Source of the DNA: Brevibacterium antiquum
Lineage (GTDB): Bacteria; Actinomycetota; Actinomycetes; Actinomycetales; Brevibacteriaceae
Direction of reading: 5' to 3'
NCBI RefSeq assembly: GCF_016107655.1
Contig: NZ_JABASX010000001.1
Location: 558,001 to 622,000 of the forward strand
Length of the DNA: 64,000 bases
The notes beneath the pieces were generated by a model. That model was not told the DNA's origin. It did not search any database and saw nothing but the letters and a program-made list of their open reading frames with translations. The translations under genes and the position numbers were made by a program. Below are positions 9,525 to 19,953 of this stretch, piece after piece. Within the stretch, counting starts at the first letter, position 1; each line of letters opens with the position of its first letter.

Positions 9525-9566
9525 ATGCCCTGTGGACGGCCAACAACCGTCCACAGGGCATTTTTC
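9525..9566 (+). terminator. Strong intrinsic terminator
   Basis: Fifteen-base perfect arms (9525-9539 and 9547-9561) enclose a 7-base loop and run into TTTTT. It ends the GTPase operon. Confidence 0.9.
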
Positions 9567-9697
9567 ATGTCTGGACATCAGTGCTGCCTGGCACGCTCAC
9601 TGGTGGTTGACGTGTTCGGCCGATTCAGACCGTTTCGTCCCCGATGGGCGATCCGGCAGGGCAGATCACGAAACTACCCAAGAAATGAGGCAACACG

Positions 9698-10312
9698 ATG
9701 TCCATCATTCCGATCAACCTCAGCGGTACTGTGGCTGCCGATCCGCAGAGCCGGACACTTCCCTCGGGCAGAGCCTGCGCTTCCTTCCGTCTGGCGGTCA
9801 ACCATTGGCGCCTCGACAAGGGGACCGGGGAATATGTCTCCGATACAACGTCGTGGTTCAGCGTCGACTGCTATGGACCCTTGGCCAGCAATGCCTCGAT
9901 GAGCCTCCATCAGGGAATGTCCGTGGTGGTGCAGGGGACCCTGAAGATCCGCGAATGGTCGACAGAGGAGAAGAGCGGAATCTCTCCGACCGTCGTCGCC
10001 GAGCACATCGGTCCCGATCTTCGCTACGGAACCGCCCACTATCAGAAGGCCGGCAGTGTGAACCGGCAGCACGAGGGTCAGCAGCAGGAATCGTCAGGCA
10101 GCGACTCATCCTGGGGGAGCCTCGCCGGGACAGGCGCAGGCGAGGTCGGGCCCGATGCCTCCGAAGCGTCGAGCCTCGGTGCTGGGAACGAGGGAGAAGG
10201 CGACGCAGAAGGTGCAGAAGATGATGTGACTGCCGAAGCTGGAGGAGGAGACTCCGGAGACCTTGATGATGCCATCGTTCGTGACACGGTGAGCGCAGCG
10301 GCACCGTTCTGA
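9698..10312 (+). CDS. ssb: Single-stranded DNA-binding protein paralogue
   Basis: The 204-residue protein has an N-terminal OB fold (residues 1-110), with LSGTVAADPQSR, FRLAVNHWR and TSWFSVDCYGPLA, as in SSB. A Gly/Ser/Glu-rich disordered tail follows. The tail ends in AAAPF rather than the usual acidic DDDIPF tip, so partner recruitment may differ. It is not beside rpsF or rplI, where the main actinobacterial ssb lies, which suggests a second copy. GAGG lies upstream of the ATG. A role in recombination, repair or competence is inferred by analogy with other SSB paralogues. Confidence 0.85.
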   Translation: MSIIPINLSGTVAADPQSRTLPSGRACASFRLAVNHWRLDKGTGEYVSDTTSWFSVDCYGPLASNASMSLHQGMSVVVQGTLKIREWSTEEKSGISPTVVAEHIGPDLRYGTAHYQKAGSVNRQHEGQQQESSGSDSSWGSLAGTGAGEVGPDASEASSLGAGNEGEGDAEGAEDDVTAEAGGGDSGDLDDAIVRDTVSAAAPF

Positions 10313-10455
10313 GTGGGGCGGAACAGCGCCGCATCACCGTCATCGCACGGATCACGTGAACAGGTCGAGGCTGGAACACGTCGGATCTGACCGCGATAGT
10401 GCGAGCAATCGGTTAAGGTGAGACTGTTAATCGTTCCCACCTGCTGAGGTTGTTG

Positions 10456-11166
10456 ATGCGTCTCGTTCCCCTCCTGAGCCTCGGAGCTCTGACCTTAGCT
10501 CTGTCGGGCTGTTCGCTGCTGGGCATCGGTGGTGACAATTCTGATCCGACGCCCGCCCGGACTCCGGCGAAACCGGTTGCCGAGGTCGACAAAGTCGTCA
10601 AGGCCCTCAAGCCGCTGACCGGCGATGAGGAGAAGGTTCCGTCGACGAAGAAGTTCTTTAGAACCATGATCGATGCAGGCTACGAAGCGGACCAGCTCGA
10701 AGCCACAATCGACGATTCGCCATTGGGCAATGACGTTCCCTCGAAGATGTTCGGCGTCAAAACCGACAAAGGCTGCGTCATCGGAGAGATTCGGAAGGGA
10801 AAGGCGACTGCAGAGTTGATGCCTCCCACAGAATCGACCGGGTCGTGTCTGTTCGGCGAGGTCGAACGTCCGAAGGGTGTGAAGGCACCTGAAGGTGACA
10901 AGCGCGAGAAGGACGGCGATTCCAACGGTGCCGGACATATGCCTGGTGAGGACATCAACGGCAAGGACGGAGCCTCAGAGAGTCCGGCGCCAGACGAAGG
11001 GTCGGAAGGCACCTCGTCGCAGGGAACATCATCAGACGGCTCTTCATCCGAAGGTTCTTCTGAGGGCACATCCTCCGAAGGCTCTTCGTCCGGAGGGACA
11101 TCGTCGGAGGGCGGCTCCTCCGAAGGTTCATCTTCGGGTGAGGCACCGTCACTCGGCGGCGGTTGA
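10456..11166 (+). CDS. Secreted lipoprotein with Ser/Gly/Glu-rich tail
   Basis: The 236-residue product starts with a short signal MRLVPLLSLGALTLALSGC; the lipobox LSGC puts the lipidated Cys at residue 19. The middle (about 35-140) is a small domain with two cysteines, in KGCVIGEI and TGSCLFGE, which may form a disulphide. From about residue 175 the protein is a low-complexity run of SSEG/TSSEG/GSSSG units. I do not recognise a function. I chose ATG 10456 because GAGG lies 6 bases upstream; two in-frame TTG codons precede it. The tail may act as a wall spacer. Confidence 0.8.
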   Translation: MRLVPLLSLGALTLALSGCSLLGIGGDNSDPTPARTPAKPVAEVDKVVKALKPLTGDEEKVPSTKKFFRTMIDAGYEADQLEATIDDSPLGNDVPSKMFGVKTDKGCVIGEIRKGKATAELMPPTESTGSCLFGEVERPKGVKAPEGDKREKDGDSNGAGHMPGEDINGKDGASESPAPDEGSEGTSSQGTSSDGSSSEGSSEGTSSEGSSSGGTSSEGGSSEGSSSGEAPSLGGG

Positions 11167-11232
11167 TCCAAGGGTTTCGAGCAGTGACTCAATTGGCACT
11201 TGTGCGTGCTGAACCGATAACCTGAGGTTATT

Positions 11233-12915
<1,683 letters not shown>

Positions 12916-12980
12916 CTGATTGAGTTCTGCGCGCTGCGCGTTGCACGCTATCAGTGCGGCGCACAGAGCTGATTGCCTGC

Positions 12981-13015
12981 AGATGATGCCCCGGTCGTCG
13001 ACCGGGGCATCATCT
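12981..13015. terminator. Hairpin terminator between ettA and the tesB operon
   Basis: Fifteen-base perfect arms (12981-12995 and 13001-13015) surround a 5-base loop. There is no T tract, as is common in high-GC actinobacteria. It lies between convergent genes. Confidence 0.65.
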
Positions 13016-13080
13016 GTTGCCAGGAGTCAGTGGGTGGGGGTCAGCCAGCCTGTTGAGCTAAGTCAGCCTGTTGGGGTCAG

Positions 13081-13335
13081 TCAGCGTTCTGGCGCAGCTG
13101 ACTCACGGGAGAACAGCTTGCTGAGGCGCAGCAGAAGCTTGAACAGATACCTCACAGCGATGGTGCCGACGATTCCGATGACGATTGATAAGAGCGCAAT
13201 CAGTGCCAGGTTCATGTCCATCGCCTCGCGGAGGAACACCAGGGCCAGAATCGTGATGATGATGAAGAGCGCGACGTTGACCAGACGAGAGAGGATCCTC
13301 CCGAGGATCTCGATCATCGCGGTGTCTTGGTTCAC
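13081..13335 (-). CDS. Small membrane protein coupled to tesB
   Basis: This 84-residue protein has two membrane helices (about 18-36 and 42-65) and a basic C-terminus. Its GTG start overlaps the tesB stop (GTGA at 13335-13332), so translation is probably coupled. No family is recognised. The reading frame ends near a short region where CAGCCTGTTG occurs twice (about 13040-13075). Confidence 0.7.
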   Translation of the reverse strand: MNQDTAMIEILGRILSRLVNVALFIIITILALVFLREAMDMNLALIALLSIVIGIVGTIAVRYLFKLLLRLSKLFSRESAAPER

Positions 13336-14240
13336 TGAGGTGCCTTGATACGGACCATGCCCTCCTGGGCCACTGTGGCCAGCAGCTCACCGGTCTGGGC
13401 GAAGATCCGCCCGTAGCCGAGACCGCGACCTCCCTGGGCGGCAGGAGACTCCTGAACGTAGAGCATCCACTCATCGACCCGGACCCGACGATGCCACCAC
13501 ATTGCGTGGTCGAGACTGGCCACCCGGAGCCCCGGGCTCGTCCAACTCAGTCCCTGACGGCGCAGAACCGGTTCGAGCAGGTTGAAGTCGCTGGCATAGG
13601 CCAGTGCGGCAGCATTGAGCACCGGATCATCGCCGAAGGGCGAGCTGGCGCGGAACCAAACGTGCTGGCGTTCGCGCTGGCGGTCATCGGTGGAGCTGAG
13701 ATACAGGGAAGCCTCGACCGGACGGATCTCGAAGGGTCGCTTATTCAACCATTCGGTGACCTGTGGTGTGTCCTGTCCTGCAAGAATATCGCGCAGCTCC
13801 GGGCACTCCAGTGGACCTGGCAGGCCCGATGGCATGGTCTCAGCGTGCTCAAGGCCCTCCTGCTCGACTTGGAATGAGGCGATCAGGGACAGGATCGGCA
13901 CATCCTTCTGATAGGCGTGGACACGCCGAGCGGAGAACGATCGCCCGTCACGGAGTCGTTCGACACCGAACTCGATCGGTTCGCTGACGTCCCCGGCACG
14001 AAGGAAATAGCCGTGAAGTGAATGGATGAGGCGATCATCTGGCAGAGTCGCGGCGGCGGCCACTACGGATTGCGCCACCACCTGACCGCCGAAGACACGC
14101 CCATCAGGCTTGTACTGGTTCTGCCCGACGAAGTAGTCGCTCTCTCGAGACGCCGAGGCGGAACTCAGGCTGTCGAGTTCGAGCACTTTGCGCAGTGTGT
14201 CGACGTTCGCCTTCGCAGTCGTGGTTTCTACATCGCTCAT
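13332..14240 (-). CDS. tesB: Acyl-CoA thioesterase II
   Basis: TesB hydrolyses acyl-CoA to free acid and CoA. The 302-residue protein is a double hotdog. Residues 1-130 carry GRVFGGQVVAQSV and HSLHGYFLRAGD. The second half carries YASDFNLL (catalytic Asp region), SLDHAMWWHR and the C-terminal AQEGMVRI with the expected Gln. The length fits E. coli TesB. It is divergent from another hotdog thioesterase gene 83 bases away, and its stop overlaps the start of a small membrane protein gene. Confidence 0.93.
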   Translation of the reverse strand: MSDVETTTAKANVDTLRKVLELDSLSSASASRESDYFVGQNQYKPDGRVFGGQVVAQSVVAAAATLPDDRLIHSLHGYFLRAGDVSEPIEFGVERLRDGRSFSARRVHAYQKDVPILSLIASFQVEQEGLEHAETMPSGLPGPLECPELRDILAGQDTPQVTEWLNKRPFEIRPVEASLYLSSTDDRQRERQHVWFRASSPFGDDPVLNAAALAYASDFNLLEPVLRRQGLSWTSPGLRVASLDHAMWWHRRVRVDEWMLYVQESPAAQGGRGLGYGRIFAQTGELLATVAQEGMVRIKAPQ

Positions 14241-14322
14241 ATGGGCCTCCAGCCTGCGACAATGATTCTCGTCCTTGTGGTCACGATCCTATCGCGACCC
14301 TCACCGTCGCAGTGAAAGTGGC

Positions 14323-14874
14323 ATGATGGGTCTTATGCGTACTGGCACCACAAATCCCCATCTGAACGAATTCACACGAGTACTGCTGGAGCTGAGATGG
14401 GGTGACATGGATGCCTACGGCCACGTCAACAATGTCACCCAGCTGCGCCTGCTCGAAGAGGCACGTGTCCGAGCGTTGGGGTCACCGACGCACAGCACCG
14501 ATGCGCCCACAACCCCTGGCCAGCTGGGAATCTCCGGCACAGTATCGGGGATCTCGATTCCGGCGATCTTCGCCGAGGCTTCGAACACCACCGAGCTGCT
14601 CGTCGCCTCGCACGCGATCGAATATCGCCGACCGATTCCCTATCGCGCGGGACCCATTGCCATTGATCTGGTCATCAGCGAGGTCAAACCGGCGTCTGTG
14701 ACGATCGGTTACGTCATCGCCGAACCCGATGGTTCGGTCGCCTATACGCTGGCGGAGACCGTCATCGTCTTTGTGGACAGAACAAGCTCTCGACCACGGC
14801 GTCTGAGCCAGGAGGAGACAGCAGCTATGACAGAAGTCATTCGACCAGCCGTTCCGATGCGGAGTCGCCGGTGA
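14323..14874 (+). CDS. Hotdog thioesterase (4-hydroxybenzoyl-CoA thioesterase/YbgC type)
   Basis: The single hotdog domain of about 183 residues has the family motif WGDMDAYGHVNNVTQLRLLEEAR, with the catalytic Asp. It is followed by IEYRRPIPYRAGPIAI. The substrate is an acyl-CoA of unknown type. Three nearby in-frame ATGs (14323, 14326, 14335) are possible starts and no strong ribosome site separates them. The last 4 bases overlap the start of the next gene (GTGA), so the two are coupled. The C-terminus from about residue 155 is Arg-rich. Confidence 0.85.
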   Translation: MMGLMRTGTTNPHLNEFTRVLLELRWGDMDAYGHVNNVTQLRLLEEARVRALGSPTHSTDAPTTPGQLGISGTVSGISIPAIFAEASNTTELLVASHAIEYRRPIPYRAGPIAIDLVISEVKPASVTIGYVIAEPDGSVAYTLAETVIVFVDRTSSRPRRLSQEETAAMTEVIRPAVPMRSRR

Positions 14875-15548
14875 CGGAACTGGAGATCGCCGATCCGCTG
14901 GCGATGAAGGACCTGGCCGCATTCACTTTGCTGGCGCATCGGCTGGACCCCGATGGAGCCATGCGTCTGCACGTATCGTCGACCGTGCTCGTGGTGACCA
15001 TTGCACCCCTGTACCCGCATGGGATCGGAGACTCCACACCCCTGGTGCTGGCTATGCGCATGCTGCGCCTGAACGGACCGGAAATGGACGGTCTCGATGA
15101 GGTTGTGCCCTTGGCCAACCTCAAGGATCGTTTCGCCAGAGAGGAGAACGCCACCCGTCTGCCAGTCCCGCCGAACTCGGTGCTGGTGTCCTGGACCGGC
15201 ATTGCACCCCCGAAGGGTCAGTGGGCGGCCCGTGACAGAATCACCGGTGAAGTTCTTCGTTCGACCGCCGAGGCGGGAGTCGCGGAGATCAGCGACGGTG
15301 CTCCCGAGGGTGCCGGCTCACATGCGGTGAAGGCGCTGCGTTCGCGTGTGTGGTCGAAGCCGATGACAGCCGTAGGAGGTACAGAGCTGCCCGGTGGGCT
15401 CGCATTCGCCGCGAGTGCGCTGCGGTTCGTACCGGAGGCCGAAACCGCCTCGGCGGGGGAGACCACCGAGGAATACAAAGTCTTCGCGACCTCCGGGTGG
15501 CTGCGTATCTCGACTCCAGGAGGGCATCTGCTCACCCGGGCCCGATGA
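14871..15548 (+). CDS. Conserved protein of unknown function coupled to a thioesterase
   Basis: This soluble protein of 225 residues has no signal peptide or membrane helix. It has mixed hydrophobic strands (STVLVVTIAPLYP) and a central VLVSWTGIAPPKGQWAARD motif that looks conserved. The ending TSGWLRISTPGGHLL is also distinctive. GTG overlaps the upstream thioesterase stop by 4 bases, implying co-translation and perhaps a joint role in acyl-CoA metabolism. I do not recognise a family. Confidence 0.7.
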   Translation: MTELEIADPLAMKDLAAFTLLAHRLDPDGAMRLHVSSTVLVVTIAPLYPHGIGDSTPLVLAMRMLRLNGPEMDGLDEVVPLANLKDRFAREENATRLPVPPNSVLVSWTGIAPPKGQWAARDRITGEVLRSTAEAGVAEISDGAPEGAGSHAVKALRSRVWSKPMTAVGGTELPGGLAFAASALRFVPEAETASAGETTEEYKVFATSGWLRISTPGGHLLTRAR

Positions 15549-15611
15549 CTCCTCAGCAGTGACCCTCAGCGGTGATAGTTCGGCGCGGATCCCGCAGGCA
15601 GAGCCGCGCTG

Positions 15612-16013
15612 TCAGACCGGATTGCTGTTCGTGTTGACCATGGCCGTAGCTGCCCGTTGGAAATAGTCCCAGAAGATCTCGTCGTAGAGCGGCGGCAGCG
15701 CCACATCATCGAGTGCTGCCCGCATGGACGTCAGCCACCGGTCACGAGCGTCGAAGTCGACGGCGAAGGGGAAATGGCGCATCCGCAGTCGCGGGTGGCC
15801 GCGTTCTTCCTGGTAGGTCGTGGGACCGCCGAAGTACTGCTCCAAGAACATCTGCAACCGGTGTTTGGCGCCGGTGAGGTCGTGTCCCTCCGGGTACATC
15901 GCGATGAGCACCTCGTCGCGGTCCACATGATCGTAGAAGACATCGACGAGGCGGGTGAAGGTGGGATGGCCACCGACAGCGTCAAAGATGGTCTCGTTCG
16001 ATGTCTGCGTCAT
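15612..16013 (-). CDS. glbO: Group II truncated haemoglobin (trHbO)
   Basis: The 133-residue globin binds haem and oxygen. Visible features are the N-terminal FDAVGGHPTFTRLVDVFY, the YPEGHDL turn, LEQYFGGPTTYQEERGHPRLRMRH with proximal His80, and the distal-side DRWLTSM segment. These match mycobacterial GlbO closely. It lies 2 bases downstream of mscS on the minus strand and probably ends the pepN-mscS-glbO unit. Roles in oxygen handling or redox protection are family knowledge. Confidence 0.93.
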   Translation of the reverse strand: MTQTSNETIFDAVGGHPTFTRLVDVFYDHVDRDEVLIAMYPEGHDLTGAKHRLQMFLEQYFGGPTTYQEERGHPRLRMRHFPFAVDFDARDRWLTSMRAALDDVALPPLYDEIFWDYFQRAATAMVNTNSNPV

Positions 16014-16015
16014 GT

Positions 16016-17140
16016 TCAGCTCTCTCCGTCTGAGGTGTCGGTTCCGGCTTCATCCGTCGTCGACCGGATCTCGTCATCACTGGGCAGCGGCGAGGGCCCC
16101 TCGTCTTTGGTTCGCTGTGTCACATGGGTGGCCCGAGCCTGGTCATCGGCGTCGGCGTCGCCTTCGGAGGTGCTGTCAGGCGAGTCCGTCGACCGCGGAA
16201 GCGTCCTGAGGACGGTCTCCTGAATGATCGGGATGGTGATTCCGCGCCTGTCGAACTCATTCGTGAGTTCCGCCCGGAAGGCACGTTCGACCATCCACTG
16301 CAGGTTGGGCTTCGTCTTGATCATCGTTCTGATCACCCTGTACTCGGCAGAGAGAGACTGGACGCCGGCGATCTCGGGGAGTTCGAGCATTGCGGAGGCA
16401 ACCTGCGTGTCCTTGGCCATTTCAGCGGTGACTGTTTGAGTGATCTCACGGTAGGTGTCCATGGAGGTGGAGTAGTTGACGGGGATCTCGAGCACTGCAC
16501 GCGCCCAGCCCTGCGACAGGTTGCCGACTCGCATGATCTCACCGTTGCGCACATGCCACAGGGTTCCCGTGAGATCACGGACAGCTGTCTTGCGGAGACC
16601 GAAGTCCTCGACCTCGCCGACGGCTTCGCCCAGGTCCACGGTGTCGCCGATGCCGTACTGGTCCTCGATGACCATGAAGAACCCGGACAGGTAGTCCTTG
16701 ACGAGTTCCTGAGCGCCGAAGGCCAGTGCCACACCGACGATGCCGGCCGAGGCCAGGATCGGTGCGATATTGAAGTTCAGCTGGTCGAGGACCATGAGGA
16801 CCGCGATGACGCTGATGATGATCGTCGCCACGGATGAGAGCATCCGACCCACGGTCTTGGCCCGCTGCGCGCGGCGTTCACGGATCACAGTCGGCTCGAT
16901 GCCGGTCCGCTGGGATTCCATGACCGTGCTCGAGAACTTGCTGTTATCCGCCTTCTTCTCGCTGCCGACGGTGCCCTTGGCCACTGCAGTGGAGAAGCGT
17001 CGGATGAACAGACGCATCACCATGTTGAGCACGATCGCGCCGATGATGATGATGACGATTCTCAGCGGAGCGTCGAGGAGGAAATCCCAATCGATCTTGG
17101 GCGCGGACATGAGGTCAGTCTTCAGTGCATCGAAAGTCAT
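16016..17140 (-). CDS. MscS-family mechanosensitive channel
   Basis: The 374-residue membrane protein opens under membrane tension to release osmolytes. It has a first helix at about 24-46, then a basic segment (QRTGIEPTVIRERRAQRAKT) and a second helix. The pore-lining helix region is GIVGVALAFGAQELVKDYLSG, followed by the MscS beta domain with IEDQYGIGDTV. The C-terminal 60 residues are acidic and disordered. It follows pepN by 12 bases and precedes glbO by 2 bases, so one transcript is likely. Confidence 0.9.
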   Translation of the reverse strand: MTFDALKTDLMSAPKIDWDFLLDAPLRIVIIIIGAIVLNMVMRLFIRRFSTAVAKGTVGSEKKADNSKFSSTVMESQRTGIEPTVIRERRAQRAKTVGRMLSSVATIIISVIAVLMVLDQLNFNIAPILASAGIVGVALAFGAQELVKDYLSGFFMVIEDQYGIGDTVDLGEAVGEVEDFGLRKTAVRDLTGTLWHVRNGEIMRVGNLSQGWARAVLEIPVNYSTSMDTYREITQTVTAEMAKDTQVASAMLELPEIAGVQSLSAEYRVIRTMIKTKPNLQWMVERAFRAELTNEFDRRGITIPIIQETVLRTLPRSTDSPDSTSEGDADADDQARATHVTQRTKDEGPSPLPSDDEIRSTTDEAGTDTSDGES

Positions 17141-17152
17141 GATGCCATGAGC

Positions 17153-19807
17153 CTAACGGCCGAAGGTCAATGTGCCCTTGGAACTGCTGGACACTTCCTG
17201 AGCGCTCAGAGCACGCTGGGCATCGGCAAGATTCTCACGCATCAGGCGAAGCAGACCTTTGGGAGCCGCGGGGTGATCGTCCAACCACGCCCGGGTGGCT
17301 TTGACAGTGTGCTCGCTGACCGGGGGGAATAGCCGCAGCGTCATGGTCTGCGCCATCTCCAGGGTCCTCGTCTCCCACCATCCGGAGACCCGCTGGAAAT
17401 ATTCGGTGGAGAAGTCGCGCAGTGGTTCCTCTGAGACGAGGATCTCACCGGTCTCCGTCTGCAGGCCGGAGGCGAATCCCAGAGCCAGGGCCGCGAGTTC
17501 CGAGTTCGGGAGGTCAGCCTCGTCGAGGATGCGGATGAATGCCTTCGACTTCGCCGCCGAGGTGGGGCGTGCGCTGCGAGCGGTCGCTGCCTGACGCGCC
17601 CCCGTGGCCGAAGGGTCAGTCTTGGTCATGGCCGTGATTGCGGAGTCATCGATCGCATCGTGCGCCGCGAGTGCGATGATGATCTCCCAGGTGAGATCGG
17701 TGTCGATGGTGATCCCGTGGACTGTGTCCCCGGTCGCGTCCAACCAGGACTGCAGCTGGGAGATCTGGGCCTGGGATGAGGCATGTTTGATGAAGCCGCG
17801 GAGGAATTGGAACGCCTGGTCTGTGCCTCCGGGCACCGTGTCGAGGAGTTGTGCGAACCGGTCGGCGATAGACGTATGAGCCTCTGCCCGCGCTTCCGGG
17901 GACAGGTAGGCCCCGACAGCGGTCTCGAGCTGGCGCATCTGGGAGAGCAGTCCCGAGGAATGTGTCACGGCCGCACAGTTGTCCAGGACAGTGGTGATGT
18001 AGTCCTGGGCCGGACGCTGTCCGTCGCGGACAGTGTCCCAGAGGGTCCCGAGGATCAGCAGCTGCGTCAACGAGTCATCGAAGTCCCCGAGCCGCTTGGC
18101 CGCGACGTCCATGCTCTCGCGATCGAAGCGGACCTTCGCATAGGTCAGATCCTCGTCATTGACGATGATGACGTCGGGCTTGGACAGGCCGCGAGCCTCG
18201 TCGACGGTGGTCGAGTCCGAATCGATGTCGATCGGGAAGCTGTGGGTGCGGACCAGTCGGCCCTTCCCATTGTCGGAGTAGAACCCGATGGCCAGGCGAT
18301 GCGGACGCAGCGACGGAGCCGGCTGTCCTTCGATGATCCACGGCTTCTGGGTCACCTGCAGCTTCGTCACCACCTCGGCGCCGTTGTCGGAATCGGTGTG
18401 GAGCTCTGCCTCGATGAGGTTGGCACCTGATTCCTCGAGCCACAGCTTCGACCAGGTGGCGAGGTCGCGCCCGCTTGTCGCCTCGAGCTCGCCGAGGAGG
18501 TCCGGCAGCTCCGTGTTCGACCACGCGTGCTTGTCGAAATAGCGTTTGAGGCCGGAGAAGAACTCTTCTCGACCGACCCACGCGACCAACTGTTTGAGCA
18601 CCGAGGCGCCCTTGGCGTAGGTGATGCCGTCGAAGTTGACCTCGACATCTGCAAGGTCTTCGATGCTGGCGACGATCGGGTGTGTGCTCGGGAGCTGATC
18701 CTGGCGGTAGGCCCACGACTTCTCGATGGTGGCGAACGTGGTCCATGCCTCCGTATACTCGGTGGCCTCGGCGGTGGCCAAAGTCGACATGAATTCGGCG
18801 AAGGACTCGTTGAGCCACAGGTCGTTCCACCATTTCATCGTGACCAGATCACCGAACCACATGTGCGCCAGTTCATGGAGCACGGTCACGGTGCGGCGCT
18901 CGACGAGGGCCTCGGTGGGTCGGGACCGGAAGACGTAGTTCTCCAGAATGGTCACGGCACCGGCGTTCTCCATCGCACCGGCATTGAACTCGGGGACGAA
19001 GAGCTGATCGTACTTCTCGAATGGGTAGGACACCCCGAACTCGCGTTCGTAGAACTCGAATCCGGCTCGTGTGATGGTGAACAGGTTCTCGGCATCGAGA
19101 TGGTCGAAGAGAGACTCGCGGCAGTACAGGCCAAGGGGGACAGGAGAGCCATCGGAGGAGATGAGCTCGGAATGTACGCTGCGGTACGGGCCAGCCACGA
19201 TCGCAGTGATGTAGGAGGAGATCGGAGTCGTCGGGGCGAACTGCCACACTGCGGTGTCCTCGACCGGCGCTTCGTCGAGTTCGGTGAAGACTTCACTGGG
19301 ATCACCGGGAGTCGGAGTGGGGGAGTTCGACACGACCGTCCAGCGCGCAGGCGCCACAACTGTGAAGGAGAACGAAGCCTTGAGATCGGGCTGTTCGAAC
19401 ACAGGGAAGACGCGTCTGGCGTCGGGAACCTCGAACTGTGAGTAGAGGTAGACCTCATCGTCGATGGGATCGACGAAGCGGTGCAGGCCCTCACCGGTGT
19501 TCATGTAGTAGAAGTGGGCATCGATGACGAGCTCATTCTCAGCGGCGAGACCCGGCAGAGTGATCCGGGAGGCCGAGACGACCTCGGAGGTCTCGAGATC
19601 GAGTCCGTTGAGCCGGATGCGTTCGACGCTGGCGGTGATGGCATCGATGAATGTCGTTGACTCCGGAGTTGCGGTGAAGCGGATGCGGGAGCGAACTCGG
19701 AAGCTGTCGCCCTCTCCTGTGAGAATCAGGGTGTTCTCGTAGCTCGAGACGTCGACGAGGGATGAACGTCTGCGAGCTTCCTCGCGGGTGAGGTTGTATT
19801 GGGGCAC
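17153..19807 (-). CDS. pepN: Aminopeptidase N (M1 metallopeptidase)
   Basis: PepN removes N-terminal residues from peptides using a zinc ion. The 884-residue form begins at GTG 19807 (MPQYNLTREEARRRS), close to the usual actinobacterial start. The open frame continues upstream, and ATG 19849 would add 14 residues. Key sites are the exopeptidase motif GAMEN (277-281) and the zinc site HELAH (311-315) with Glu334 18 residues later. The long helical C-terminal domain is complete. It is divergent from frnE and followed by mscS. Confidence 0.93.
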   Translation of the reverse strand: MPQYNLTREEARRRSSLVDVSSYENTLILTGEGDSFRVRSRIRFTATPESTTFIDAITASVERIRLNGLDLETSEVVSASRITLPGLAAENELVIDAHFYYMNTGEGLHRFVDPIDDEVYLYSQFEVPDARRVFPVFEQPDLKASFSFTVVAPARWTVVSNSPTPTPGDPSEVFTELDEAPVEDTAVWQFAPTTPISSYITAIVAGPYRSVHSELISSDGSPVPLGLYCRESLFDHLDAENLFTITRAGFEFYEREFGVSYPFEKYDQLFVPEFNAGAMENAGAVTILENYVFRSRPTEALVERRTVTVLHELAHMWFGDLVTMKWWNDLWLNESFAEFMSTLATAEATEYTEAWTTFATIEKSWAYRQDQLPSTHPIVASIEDLADVEVNFDGITYAKGASVLKQLVAWVGREEFFSGLKRYFDKHAWSNTELPDLLGELEATSGRDLATWSKLWLEESGANLIEAELHTDSDNGAEVVTKLQVTQKPWIIEGQPAPSLRPHRLAIGFYSDNGKGRLVRTHSFPIDIDSDSTTVDEARGLSKPDVIIVNDEDLTYAKVRFDRESMDVAAKRLGDFDDSLTQLLILGTLWDTVRDGQRPAQDYITTVLDNCAAVTHSSGLLSQMRQLETAVGAYLSPEARAEAHTSIADRFAQLLDTVPGGTDQAFQFLRGFIKHASSQAQISQLQSWLDATGDTVHGITIDTDLTWEIIIALAAHDAIDDSAITAMTKTDPSATGARQAATARSARPTSAAKSKAFIRILDEADLPNSELAALALGFASGLQTETGEILVSEEPLRDFSTEYFQRVSGWWETRTLEMAQTMTLRLFPPVSEHTVKATRAWLDDHPAAPKGLLRLMRENLADAQRALSAQEVSSSSKGTLTFGR

Positions 19808-19953
19808 TTTGAGGTGACCTCCGCTTCGGGTCCGGGTGTACTTCGCCATTCTTTCATGGACGCATTCCTCTTCGGTGCCAAGGCTTGATAAATTGGCATC
19901 GGACATTGCGGGAGTTTCGTCGGATCCCGCGCCCACCCTAACGAGGAGTGAAA

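Noticed and set aside
18527-19441. 304-codon frame on the + strand
   Set aside because: It lies fully inside pepN in antisense and shows no recognisable domain.
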